Positions 51,715 to 62,823 of a stretch of DNA of 64,000 bases are shown here, one piece after another. How positions within the stretch are numbered: position 1 is the first letter of the stretch; each line of letters opens with the position of its first letter. The notes under the pieces are model-generated. The model saw nothing but the letters and a program-made list of their open reading frames with translations, was not told where the DNA came from and did no database searches. Location: contig OZ243959.1 of assembly GCA_965214525.1 (NCBI GenBank), forward strand, positions 2,728,001 to 2,792,000, given 5' to 3'. A program made the translations under genes and the position numbers. Source of the DNA: Qipengyuania_B sp965214525 (GTDB lineage: Bacteria; Pseudomonadota; Alphaproteobacteria; Sphingomonadales; Sphingomonadaceae).

Positions 51715-51969
51715 GTGGGCAATAAAAAGGAAAATTTATTGACGCTTCTCGTCCGTGTCATCGTTGAAGGGATCAGATTTAATGGTTGCCTTCGGATTTG
51801 GGTACCCATTCTTATCATCCCCTTCTTCGCCGTAGTCGGCCTTGCGCGAGAAGTAATGGATTGGACCGAAAAAAGCCGGAAGTGCGAACAGGAAGGAGGA
51901 ACTTGGGCTGGCGGATATCTGAAAGGCGCTCATTGCGTAGTCCCGGAAAAAAGCGAGAATGATTGGTGA
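51715..51969 (+). CDS. Small membrane protein of unknown function between ruvA and ruvB
   Basis: This 84-residue protein has one or two hydrophobic stretches (LLTLLVRVIVEGI and LRIWVPILIIPFFAVVGLA, about 8-43). A soluble tail has two Cys (RKCEQEGGTW and AHCVVP), which may form a disulfide outside the cytoplasm. The start is GTG at 51715. Base composition is visibly more A/T-rich than the flanking ruv genes. Its TGA stop overlaps the GTG start of ruvB. No family recognised; it is not part of RuvAB function as far as I know. It may be a recent insertion. Confidence 0.6.
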   Translation: MGNKKENLLTLLVRVIVEGIRFNGCLRIWVPILIIPFFAVVGLAREVMDWTEKSRKCEQEGGTWAGGYLKGAHCVVPEKSENDW

Positions 51970-53003
51970 GTGATCCCACCCCCCTCCACACCCCCGCGCG
52001 CCAGCCGGACGATCCGGACGCGGCGCTGCGCCCGAAGTCGCTCAAGGAGTTCATCGGGCAGGAAGCCGCGCGCGAAAACCTCGCTGTCTTTATTGCGGCG
52101 GCCAAGGCGCGCGGCGAAGCGATGGACCATACGTTGTTCTTCGGGCCGCCGGGGCTTGGCAAGACCACCTTGGCGCAGATCGTCGCGCGCGAACTTGGCG
52201 CGGGCTTTCGCGCCACCAGCGGGCCGGTGGTGGCCAAGGCGGGCGACCTTGCCGCGTTGCTCACCAATCTGGAGCCTAACGACGTATTGTTCATCGACGA
52301 GATCCATCGTCTCAATCCGGTCGTGGAGGAAGTTCTGTATCCGGCGATGGAAGACCGTGCGCTCGATCTTATGATCGGCGAAGGCCCTTCGGCGCGCAGC
52401 GTGCGGATCGATCTGCCGCCCTTTACCTTGATCGGGGCAACCACGCGGCAGGGGCTGCTGACTACGCCCTTGCGCGATCGGTTCGGCATTCCGGTGCGCC
52501 TCAATTTCTATACGCATGAGGAACTGGAGCGGGTGGTTGCCCGGGGCGCACGGCTGCTCGGCCTGGACATTGCCGACGACGGCGCGGCCGAGATCGCCCG
52601 GCGTAGCCGCGGTACGCCGCGGGTCGCCGGCCGGCTGCTGCGGCGCGTGCGCGACTTTGCTCATGTGGGCGGGTCGAAAACCGTCTCCCGTCGCATTGCC
52701 GACGAAGCGCTGACCAAGCTCGAGATTGACCGCCTGGGCCTCGATGCGATGGATCGCCGTTATCTCATTATGGTCGCCACCACCTATAAGGGCGGCCCGG
52801 TCGGGGTCGAAACCCTGGCCGCGGGTCTTGCCGAACCGCGTGACACGATCGAAGATGTGATCGAACCGTTTCTCATCCAATTGGGCCTGATTGCCCGCAC
52901 CGCGCGGGGGCGTTGCCTGAATGACGATGGCTGGCGGCATCTGGAGATCGATCCACCGCGAAAGGCGCTCGATCAAGGCGGACTGTTCGACGACGGCAGG
53001 TAA
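51966..53003 (+). CDS. ruvB: Holliday junction branch migration helicase RuvB
   Basis: This 345-residue AAA+ motor of the RuvAB complex has Walker A FFGPPGLGKTTLAQI near 58, Walker B LFIDEIHRLN near 109, sensor 1 IGATTRQGLL and sensor 2 GTPRVAGRLLRRVRDFA. The winged-helix C-terminal domain begins near 260 (GGPVGVETLAAGL). N-terminal LRPKSLKEFIGQ is typical. GTG at 51966 overlaps the preceding gene's stop; TTG at 51963 is also possible. The small membrane gene sits between ruvA and ruvB. Confidence 0.96.
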   Translation: MSDPTPLHTPARQPDDPDAALRPKSLKEFIGQEAARENLAVFIAAAKARGEAMDHTLFFGPPGLGKTTLAQIVARELGAGFRATSGPVVAKAGDLAALLTNLEPNDVLFIDEIHRLNPVVEEVLYPAMEDRALDLMIGEGPSARSVRIDLPPFTLIGATTRQGLLTTPLRDRFGIPVRLNFYTHEELERVVARGARLLGLDIADDGAAEIARRSRGTPRVAGRLLRRVRDFAHVGGSKTVSRRIADEALTKLEIDRLGLDAMDRRYLIMVATTYKGGPVGVETLAAGLAEPRDTIEDVIEPFLIQLGLIARTARGRCLNDDGWRHLEIDPPRKALDQGGLFDDGR

Positions 53004-53102
53004 GCTGTTCGGCACATAACACGCGTAATGAGCCTCCAACTCCCGTATGGGGTCCCAAGAAACTCAACGCGTTGATCCAACGCAATAACATGGAGCCATG
53101 AT

Positions 53103-53843
53103 ATGTCGATGCAGCGCGAAGCGCGCTTATTAATTGAGCGGTTGGCAGGCATCCACATGCTGCGTGAACTGCCTGCAGGAATTGATCTGGCGCACGATAT
53201 CAGGCGCTGGATCCCCGGCCTGGAAGTCAGAACGATCCTGGACGTGGGAGCGAATGTCGGCCAGTCCGCCCGGCAATTCATCGAGGATTACGAGAAGGCA
53301 ATCGTCCATAGTTTCGAGCCGGCCGACACCATCTTCAAAAAATTGAAGAAGAATACTGAAGATTGCGATCGCATTCATTGTCATCAATTGGCCATCGGTC
53401 GCCGGGCGGAAGAACGGGCTTTCGTCGTCAAGAACCTGGTGTCGCACATCGCAGCGCCTGACGAGGATCTGCAGGGGAGGGAAGTGCAGACCACGCCCGT
53501 CGAACGGCTCGATCAATTCTGTAAACGTCAGAATATCGCCCATATCAACATACTGAAGATCGATACGGAGGGGCACGATTTCGAAGTCCTCGAAGGCAGC
53601 GACGAACTCTGCCAGCGGTCGATGATCGATCTGGTGCTGGTCGAGAGTGGACTGTATCCATCCAACGAGAGGCACGTGCCCTTCCGCAAGTTTCAGGATT
53701 GGTTCGAGAAGCGGGGATATTTCTTGTTCGGATTCTACGAGCAGACCCATGAATTCAATGGCGAACCACAACTGCGCCGGGCTGATGTCGCCTTCATTTC
53801 GCCAAGGGTTCGCGAATTCTACCGCCGCCCGCCAATCGGTTGA
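53103..53843 (+). CDS. FkbM-family methyltransferase
   Basis: This 246-residue SAM-dependent methyltransferase has motif I ILDVGANVGQSARQF near 46-60, then VHSFEPADTIF, PVERLDQFC and ILKIDTEGHDFEVLEG, the order characteristic of FkbM proteins. These usually O-methylate sugars or polyketides; the target here is unknown. ATG at 53103 is preceded by GGAGCC. The C-terminal part (FEKRGYFLFGFYEQ) fits the family. It stands alone between ruvB and the GDSL esterase gene; no other polysaccharide genes are in the window. Confidence 0.88.
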   Translation: MSMQREARLLIERLAGIHMLRELPAGIDLAHDIRRWIPGLEVRTILDVGANVGQSARQFIEDYEKAIVHSFEPADTIFKKLKKNTEDCDRIHCHQLAIGRRAEERAFVVKNLVSHIAAPDEDLQGREVQTTPVERLDQFCKRQNIAHINILKIDTEGHDFEVLEGSDELCQRSMIDLVLVESGLYPSNERHVPFRKFQDWFEKRGYFLFGFYEQTHEFNGEPQLRRADVAFISPRVREFYRRPPIG

Positions 53844-53950
53844 GGGTCACGCCTCCTCAAAGGAATAATCCCGACTGTTCAGCCTATTGTCACAAATCTG
53901 AAACAGGGCTATCGATCGATTCCGTTAACCATAAAAAAGGGACAGGATCG

Positions 53951-54937
53951 ATGGCAAAAGCTTTTGGACTAGCCGTTTCGCTCGTGGCTTTGACAGCGGC
54001 CGTGCCGGTGGCCGCGCAAGAAGACGGCTCACCTGTCAGTTCCTTGACCGTGTTCGGCGACAGTCTTGTCGACGCTGGCAATACGCGGACCTTGTTCCCT
54101 TCGGCAGCCAACCCGGCGTTAGGTTACTTCGAAGGCCGGTTCACCAATGGCTACGACTACACGGATCTGTTGAGCATCGATCTGTTCGGCACGCCAACTA
54201 CCGCGTCCCTTCAGGGCGGCACCAACTTCGCCTTTGGCGGTGCACGCGCGACAATGACGTCCGCATTGCCCGACCTGGGTGAGCAGCTGGACTTGTATCG
54301 TGGCTTTTTGGCGAATGGCGGGTCTGTTGATTCGACCGGGCTTTACGTCCTGAACATCGGCGGGAACGACATCTTCGCCGCCGCCAACGACGGGGCGCCC
54401 GCCGGGTACGAGAGCGATACCGCATTCCTGAAGGACGCCGCCTCGATCTATGCGCAGGCGGTGCAGACCCTGGCCGATCTAGGGGCGACGAACTTCCTTA
54501 TCACCGGCTTTCCGAACGCGGCACCCGGGCAGATCGAGTTCTCGCAGGAAGCCAATGTGTACTTGATGAGCGAACTTGCCGCCCTGTCGCTCGACGAGAA
54601 TGTCACGGTAAACTTTTTCAGCTATCTCGATTTCTTCGGCAGATTACGGACCGACCCAACGAAATTCGGGCTACCGGCCGACCTGAACTTCACGACAAAC
54701 TGCCGCGCGGCGAACGCCGTCCCGGATTGCAGCCCGTATTTCTCGTTCGATGGCGTCCATCCCACGGCGGCCGTGCAGCGCGCGGTGTATGACGACATCC
54801 AACGGCAATTCGGCTTCTCCGCGCCCGTTCCGGAACCGAGCACCTGGCTCATGATGATAATTGGGTTCGCGCTGATCGGGGCGCAGATGCGGGCATCGCG
54901 GCGGCGGTCCCTGCGCGTCGCATACGATTTCGCATAA
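53951..54937 (+). CDS. Secreted GDSL/SGNH esterase with PEP-CTERM sorting signal
   Basis: The product has 328 residues. A signal peptide (1-22, cleavage at VAA-QE) leads to an SGNH hydrolase domain: block I LTVFGDSLVDAGN with catalytic Ser, block II Gly in GGTNFAFGGARAT, block III in LNIGGNDIF and block V DGVHPTAA with catalytic Asp and His. The C-terminal VPEPSTWLMMIIGFALIG, then an Arg-rich end (RASRRRS), is a PEP-CTERM signal recognised by an exosortase. The enzyme should be an esterase or lipase exported and anchored or released at the outer surface. ATG at 53951 has GGGACAGG ahead. The exosortase must be encoded elsewhere. Confidence 0.92.
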   Translation: MAKAFGLAVSLVALTAAVPVAAQEDGSPVSSLTVFGDSLVDAGNTRTLFPSAANPALGYFEGRFTNGYDYTDLLSIDLFGTPTTASLQGGTNFAFGGARATMTSALPDLGEQLDLYRGFLANGGSVDSTGLYVLNIGGNDIFAAANDGAPAGYESDTAFLKDAASIYAQAVQTLADLGATNFLITGFPNAAPGQIEFSQEANVYLMSELAALSLDENVTVNFFSYLDFFGRLRTDPTKFGLPADLNFTTNCRAANAVPDCSPYFSFDGVHPTAAVQRAVYDDIQRQFGFSAPVPEPSTWLMMIIGFALIGAQMRASRRRSLRVAYDFA

Positions 54938-54944
54938 TTGGCGA

Positions 54945-54970
54945 ACGGGCGCCGCCAAGGCGGTGCCCGT
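54945..54970 (+). terminator. Probable terminator of the GDSL esterase gene
   Basis: ACGGGCGCCGCC (54945-54956) pairs with GGCGGTGCCCGT (54959-54970), with one G-T pair, in a tight hairpin starting eight bases after the stop. A weak T stretch (TGTTTCTT) follows. Confidence 0.55.
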
Positions 54971-55003
54971 CGCTGTTTCTTGCGAAACTTCTTTCGCGCT
55001 CTC

Positions 55004-57676
<2,673 letters not shown>

Positions 57677-57793
57677 GCGGGTAAGTCCTTCTCGTCTGAT
57701 TGAATGCCCCTGAACTTCTTGAACGGGCGAGGCGTTAATACGTGCCGCCGCGCTGCCGGTTTTTGCCCCAAAAAGCAAGGGGCGCGGCCGGTA

Positions 57794-58675
57794 TCAGACC
57801 CGATCGGGCAGGGGCGGGCGGCGCGCGGCGATCCAGCAGCCGATAACGATCAGGGCAGCGCCGGCGAAGGTAGTTGCCGTGACCCGTTCGGCAAAGAACA
57901 TCCAGCCGAACAGGGCCGCCCACAGGAACCCGCTATACTCTATCGGCACCAGCGCCTGCGCCTCGGCCCTCGCATAAGCCCAGGCAAGCGCCATCGCTCC
58001 ACCAATTGTCAACAAGGCAGCGGCCCCTATGTCGATCAAGGGCTCGGCAGTGGGCAAATGAAGAAACCACGGTGCGGCAATTCCCAGCACGACCGCCGAG
58101 ACGCCGCCGTGAAACGTCGCGACTTCAGCCGGCTTTGCGACCTGCGATTGCTGCCGGATGATCACAAAATTGTAGGCGTAGAGCATGGCGGAAAACAGAA
58201 TGGCGGCAAGCCCCAAAGCGGCGTCTTCGCTCATCCGTTCGCGTCCGATGCGTCCGCCGATAATGACGAGTGTCCCGGCAAGACCTAGCACTGCAGCGAA
58301 GATGGCTTCGCGGCGGATTGTCTCGCCCAGCAGGAGGGCCGCAAGATACAGCGCGACCAGCGGCGCGATGAAGGAAATGGCAATGGTTTCGGCGATCGGC
58401 AGCTTGGTCAGCGCGTAGAAGAAGGTCAGCGCCATGAAGGCCGATACGGTGCCGCGCAGCAGGTGAAGGCGCAGGACGGCGCGTGCGGGCCATTTGCCGC
58501 CCAGCGCCAACCAGACCGGCGCGATGATGGCGAACGACAGGGCCGCGCGTAGCCACGCAGCGCTGTAGGCACCCACCGCGAGCGCAGCGCCCTTCATGAA
58601 CGCGTCCATGAGCGAGAGCATGGCCACGCCGGCGAAGGTCGCGACTACAGGAAGGAGCGGATGATCGCGGCTCAT
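57794..58675 (-). CDS. EamA-family (DMT) permease
   Basis: This 293-residue transporter has ten membrane helices formed by two EamA repeats of about 140 residues: VATFAGVAMLSLMDAFMKGA to GTLVIIGGRIG, and LGLAAILFSAMLYAYNFVII to AGAALIVIGCWIA. The repeat motif near AETIAISFIAPLVALYLAALLLGE is clear. Such proteins export metabolites, amino acids or drugs; the substrate cannot be predicted. ATG at 58675. It lies downstream of the L,D-transpeptidase gene on the same strand with 46 bp between, so co-transcription is possible. Confidence 0.88.
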   Translation of the reverse strand: MSRDHPLLPVVATFAGVAMLSLMDAFMKGAALAVGAYSAAWLRAALSFAIIAPVWLALGGKWPARAVLRLHLLRGTVSAFMALTFFYALTKLPIAETIAISFIAPLVALYLAALLLGETIRREAIFAAVLGLAGTLVIIGGRIGRERMSEDAALGLAAILFSAMLYAYNFVIIRQQSQVAKPAEVATFHGGVSAVVLGIAAPWFLHLPTAEPLIDIGAAALLTIGGAMALAWAYARAEAQALVPIEYSGFLWAALFGWMFFAERVTATTFAGAALIVIGCWIAARRPPLPDRV

Positions 58676-58721
58676 GCCGCTGCGCCTAACTTAGCGCATG
58701 GCTCAGGTCACGCGAATGCGG

Positions 58722-59459
58722 TCAGAATACTCCGGGCAGCATGCGCTCGCGCCCATAGGGCATGTCGGACATCAACAACGGCCCCAATCCACCCGGCAGC
58801 TTCGCCGCACGCGACCCGTCATCCTTGATCCCCAGGCTGTCGGCGAAGAACAGCCGGCCGTCGGGTATCCGGTCAAGCGCATAGGCCATATGTTCGGTAG
58901 CCATCGCGGGACAGCCGTTGGAGCGGCCAAGGCGGCCCCAGCGCTTGGCATGCGCGGGCGTCGCGTAAACGGCGGGATGCATGACGATTGCACGATCAAG
59001 CGCATTGGAATTGGTAGGATCGAGCCCGTCCATGCGCATGGACTTGCCATAGCGGCCGACATAGTGCCCGCGCATCCGGTATGCACCCCGGCTGGTCGCG
59101 TTGGAGCCTTCGACATTGGAATAGCGGTCGAGCCAGCCATCGTGGTTCCGGTCCGACCCCGCGCCGTGAGTGACGAGGAACGAGCGGACTGTCCCGCCTT
59201 CCATATCCAGAAAATGCAACCGGTTCGATGCTGAATGACGGCCGAAATCCGCAATGGCCACCATGTCACGCTTGGCAATCGCCCCGCCAAGGCGATCCAG
59301 TTGCGTACGCGCGACCTTGAACAGTTCGCGGTCGCGCGCCGATCCCATGCGGGGTGCGGCAAAAACGGGCGCCGAAAGACTAGCGGGGAAGGCCAGGCCT
59401 ACCGATGCGATGGCGGCTCCCCCAAAGAAACGGCGGCGAGAAAGATTCTGATCAGACAT
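58722..59459 (-). CDS. Murein L,D-transpeptidase catalytic-domain protein, Tat-type leader
   Basis: This 245-residue exported protein begins MSDQNLSRRRFFGG, a Tat-like twin-arginine leader, with a hydrophobic stretch and cleavage near VFAAP. The catalytic core holds a Ser-Asn-Gly-Cys segment (GRSNGCPAM near 192) preceded by the His in IVMHPAVYAT, as expected of L,D-transpeptidases (YkuD-like). Such enzymes cross-link or modify peptidoglycan. The frame runs eight codons upstream (start 59483), but ATG at 59459 is favoured because the twin-arginine motif then sits at the usual position. It lies downstream of the broken HDAC gene and ispG on the same strand. Confidence 0.85.
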   Translation of the reverse strand: MSDQNLSRRRFFGGAAIASVGLAFPASLSAPVFAAPRMGSARDRELFKVARTQLDRLGGAIAKRDMVAIADFGRHSASNRLHFLDMEGGTVRSFLVTHGAGSDRNHDGWLDRYSNVEGSNATSRGAYRMRGHYVGRYGKSMRMDGLDPTNSNALDRAIVMHPAVYATPAHAKRWGRLGRSNGCPAMATEHMAYALDRIPDGRLFFADSLGIKDDGSRAAKLPGGLGPLLMSDMPYGRERMLPGVF

Positions 59460-59524
59460 GCCCTGCCTTAGCGTAACGAGCATGGCGACGGAATGAACGT
59501 GCAGAACGGTTCATCCGCCGGCAA

Positions 59525-60485
59525 TCACTCCCTGCCGATCGGCCGCTCGATCGAGTGAGCCGGCTGACAGGATCGGACGGAGGCAAAGCCTTCGTTTGCT
59601 CGCGCCATACGCAGCATCGCGTCGGCATGACGCTGCGCAACTTCACGCTGAGCGTGCCCGTATCCGCCACCAAGGGTGCTGGCGATGGGCACGCCCCGCC
59701 CGCGCACCTCGCGAATTACGAAACAGTCGCGCCGCGCCAAGCCAGTATTGCTTAGCGCTAGCCTGCCGAGCCGATCGTTCGCATGAGGGTCGACACCCGC
59801 CTGATAGAGCACCAGGTCGGGCTCGAAAACTGTCGAGCAACACCGGCAAATGCCGCTCCAACTGTTCCATGTAACCGGCATCGTCCGTGCCGTCGGCCAG
59901 TTCGATATCGAGATCCGATTGCGCCTTGCGCACCGGGAAGTTTTTTGCGGCGTGCATGGAGAAGGTGAAGATGTCCTCACGTCCAGCGGTAAGCGCGGCT
60001 GTGCCGTCGCCCTGATGAACATCGAGATCAACGACAAGGATGCGCTTGGCGTCGCCTTCCGCGATCAGCCGGTTCGACGTGACGGCAAGGTCGTTGAACA
60101 CGCAATAGCCCGCGCCCGTCTCGTACAGGGCATGGTGGCTGCCAGCCGCGCTGTTCGCGGCATAGCCGTGCCGCATCGCGAGTTGAGCCGCCAGCCACGT
60201 TCCGCCATTGGTATGCCGCACCCGGCTCGCGATATGGGGCGTGACGGGAAATCCGATCCGCCGCTCCTTCTCGCGCGGAACCTGCGCCGCGAACACCTGC
60301 GCCACGTAGGCAGGATCATGGACCGCCTCCAGCCATTCGCCCGGCATCGGCTCGGGCGCGTATTCCGTCATCGGATAGCCTGAAGCGCGCAACGCCATCA
60401 TCACCAGCTGGTATTTGTCGAACTTGAACGTCCCGCTCGTCGGAGGCGGGGCCATGTAGTCCACATGGTGAACGACATGAAGCAT
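59525..60485 (-). pseudogene. Histone-deacetylase-family hydrolase with a frameshift
   Basis: The first frame (ATG at 60485) encodes the HDAC/acetylpolyamine amidohydrolase pattern: HHVDYM, HDPAYV, GSHHALYETGAGYCVFND, VVDLDVHQGDGTA and FSMHAAKNFP, the zinc-site Asp and His being present. After LERHLPVLLDSF the frame goes wrong. In the next frame, the sequence continues EPDLVLYQAGVDPHANDRLG, then TLGGGYG, the expected second half. One extra T on the coding strand within TTTT (plus-strand A run 59826-59829) explains it. If real, the product is truncated and lacks the last catalytic Asp/Gly region; an assembly error is the alternative. It begins two bases after the ispG stop. Confidence 0.85.
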
Positions 60486-60487
60486 GT

Positions 60488-61621
60488 CTATTCCGCTGCC
60501 ACAACCTCGCCCGCATCGCTCATCTCGCGTTCGATCGCGGCGGCCTTGGCTTCCACCAGCGCGACGATGTGTTCGAGCATGTCGGCATCCGACACGTGAT
60601 GGTCCGTCACGCCAGACAGATAGACCATGTGCTTGCCCTTGCCGCCGCCGGTCAGGCCGATATCGGTCTCGCGCGCTTCACCCGGGCCATTGACGACGCA
60701 GCCGAGCACCGACAGCGACAGGGGTGTCTTGATATGGCTCAGCCGGTCTTCCAGCGCCTGCACCGTGCGGATGACGTCGAAACCCTGCCGCGCACAGGAA
60801 GGGCAGGAGACCACCCGCACGCCCCGCGTTCTGAGCCCCAGCGCCTTCAATATCTCGAACCCGACGCGCACTTCCTCCTCCGGCTCTGCCGACAGGGAAA
60901 CGCGGATCGTGTCGCCGATGCCGGCCCACAGAAGAGAACCAAGACCAATGGAGGACTTCACCGTCCCGCCAATAAGCCCGCCCGCCTCGGTGATGCCCAG
61001 ATGCAGCGGGCAATCGACCGTCTCGGCCAGTTGCTGATAGGCAGCCACGGCGAGGAACACGTCGGATGCCTTCACCGCAACCTTGTATTCGTGGAAGTCG
61101 TGGTCTTGCAGTAGCTTGATATGGTCAAGCGCGGATTCCACCAGCGCCTCCGGACACGGCTCGCCGTATTTCTCCAGTAGATCCTTCTCGAGCGACCCGG
61201 CATTGACCCCGATCCGGATCGCGCAGCCATTGGCCTTTGCCGCGCGGACCACTTCTGCCACGCGCTCGTTCGAGCCGATATTGCCCGGATTGATGCGCAG
61301 GCACGCCGCGCCAGCATCCGCCGCTTCCAGCGCGCGTTTGTAATGAAAATGAATGTCGGCCACCAACGGCACGCGAGAAGCGCGAACGATCCGGCCGAAG
61401 GCGGCTGTGCTGTCCGTATCTGGGCACGATACGCGGATAATGTCGGCCCCGGCTTCCTCGCACCGACGGATTTGCTCGATCGTGGCCGCCGCATCGCTGG
61501 TCAGTGTATTGGTCATGGTCTGCACGGTGATCGGGGCGTCGCCGCCAACAGCCACGTTGCCGACCATGATCTGGCGGCTGGGGCGGCGTTCAATCGTGCG
61601 CCAGGGTCTCAATGCGTTCAT
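60488..61621 (-). CDS. ispG: 4-hydroxy-3-methylbut-2-enyl-diphosphate synthase
   Basis: This 377-residue iron-sulfur enzyme of the non-mevalonate isoprenoid pathway converts MEcPP to HMBPP. It has QTMTNTLTSD, ADIIRVSCPD, the TIM-barrel PLVADIHFHYKRAL, INPGNIG, and in the C-terminal domain cluster Cys in SCPSCARQG and VLGCVVNGPGEA. ATG at 61621. The broken HDAC gene follows two bases later, then the L,D-transpeptidase. Its products feed quinones and undecaprenyl lipids used by other genes in the window. Confidence 0.96.
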   Translation of the reverse strand: MNALRPWRTIERRPSRQIMVGNVAVGGDAPITVQTMTNTLTSDAAATIEQIRRCEEAGADIIRVSCPDTDSTAAFGRIVRASRVPLVADIHFHYKRALEAADAGAACLRINPGNIGSNERVAEVVRAAKANGCAIRIGVNAGSLEKDLLEKYGEPCPEALVESALDHIKLLQDHDFHEYKVAVKASDVFLAVAAYQQLAETVDCPLHLGITEAGGLIGGTVKSSIGLGSLLWAGIGDTIRVSLSAEPEEEVRVGFEILKALGLRTRGVRVVSCPSCARQGFDVIRTVQALEDRLSHIKTPLSLSVLGCVVNGPGEARETDIGLTGGGKGKHMVYLSGVTDHHVSDADMLEHIVALVEAKAAAIEREMSDAGEVVAAE

Positions 61622-61808
61622 CGGTTCGTCTCTATCAAAAATCGCGTCGACCGCATGCTACGTAGTGCCGGAAAACAAAGGGGTCGGCTGCAAGTGGGCG
61701 CGCCGCAAGCCCCGATATGGGCAAAAAGCTGCACGATTGCGACGTGTTTCACGCATGACGTGTTAGCATGGCTTGCCGATGGTGGGAATGCGTCGCAGGA
61801 AGACGCCA

Positions 61809-62816
61809 ATGAACGCACCGCAGCCCAACGATCGATCCGACCTTGACGGGCCACTGCTGTTCGGCCGCGTGCTGGATGGAACGGGCGGTGCGCGCGCGAT
61901 CGAATGGACCGAGGCGCGCGCCTGGCGAACGGCCAATAAGGGTGATGTGCTGTGGTTGCACCTGTGCCGCAACAAGCCCGGGGTGCAGGAATGGCTGGAA
62001 GACGCCCTTGCGATCCCCGAGCCGACCGCTGAATTGCTGACCAGCGACGCCACCCGGCCGCGTGCATTTCGCGAGGGTGATACGCTGGTGGCCACGTTGC
62101 GCGGCATCAACTTCAACCCCGGCGCCGAACCGGAAGACATGATTTCGATGCAGCTTTGGTCCGACGGACGAAGGCTGATCACGCTAAGGCGGCATCCCCT
62201 GCAAACCCCACGCGACGTTCTGGCGGAGATAGACAGTGGCCGGGGCCCCACCGATGCGGGCGCGCTCATAACCCAGTTGACCGAATTGATGATCGCCCGG
62301 ATGAATCAGTCCATCGTCGACATGAACGACCATATCGATGCGGTGGAGGAGCAGGATGCGGAGGAGGACGCGGACGAGATGCTGCAGACCATCGCCACCA
62401 TTCGCCGCAATTGCCTCGCTTTGCAGCGCCACATGGGCCCGCAGCATGTCGCGCTCGAAGCGATCAGCCGGGACGCGCCGCCCTGGTTCGAAGATCACGA
62501 CCGGCGCGAGATCGCGGAAAGTATCGACCGCCTGCGCCGCTATCTCGACGACATCGACGTCAGCAAGGAGAGCGCCGTCGTGCTGCAGGACGAACTACGC
62601 GCCCGCGCGCTCGCCCGGTCGGAACGGACGAATTACATCCTCACCATCGTTGCTGCCGTGTTCCTGCCGCTGGGCTTCATCACCGGCCTGCTCGGCATCA
62701 ATGTCGGCGGCATTCCCGGTGTCGATGACAGCAACGCATTCTGGGTCGTCCTAGGCCTGTGCGGCCTGGTCTTCGCCATGCAACTGCTACTGTTCTGGCG
62801 CTGGCGCTGGCTATAA
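61809..62816 (+). CDS. zntB: CorA-family transporter, ZntB-like
   Basis: This 335-residue 2-TM-GxN channel/transporter has a large cytoplasmic N-terminal domain with a long helix (about 150-270) and two membrane helices at the end (about 277-297 and 310-330). Between them lies the signature LLGINVGGIPG, GIN instead of the GMN of Mg-selective CorA, which is typical of ZntB zinc transporters. Transport of Zn2+ is inferred from that loop only. ATG at 61809 has AGGAAG seven bases ahead; an earlier in-frame ATG at 61773 is less likely. Divergent from ispG. Confidence 0.88.
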   Translation: MNAPQPNDRSDLDGPLLFGRVLDGTGGARAIEWTEARAWRTANKGDVLWLHLCRNKPGVQEWLEDALAIPEPTAELLTSDATRPRAFREGDTLVATLRGINFNPGAEPEDMISMQLWSDGRRLITLRRHPLQTPRDVLAEIDSGRGPTDAGALITQLTELMIARMNQSIVDMNDHIDAVEEQDAEEDADEMLQTIATIRRNCLALQRHMGPQHVALEAISRDAPPWFEDHDRREIAESIDRLRRYLDDIDVSKESAVVLQDELRARALARSERTNYILTIVAAVFLPLGFITGLLGINVGGIPGVDDSNAFWVVLGLCGLVFAMQLLLFWRWRWL

Positions 62817-62823
62817 CCTCCGG

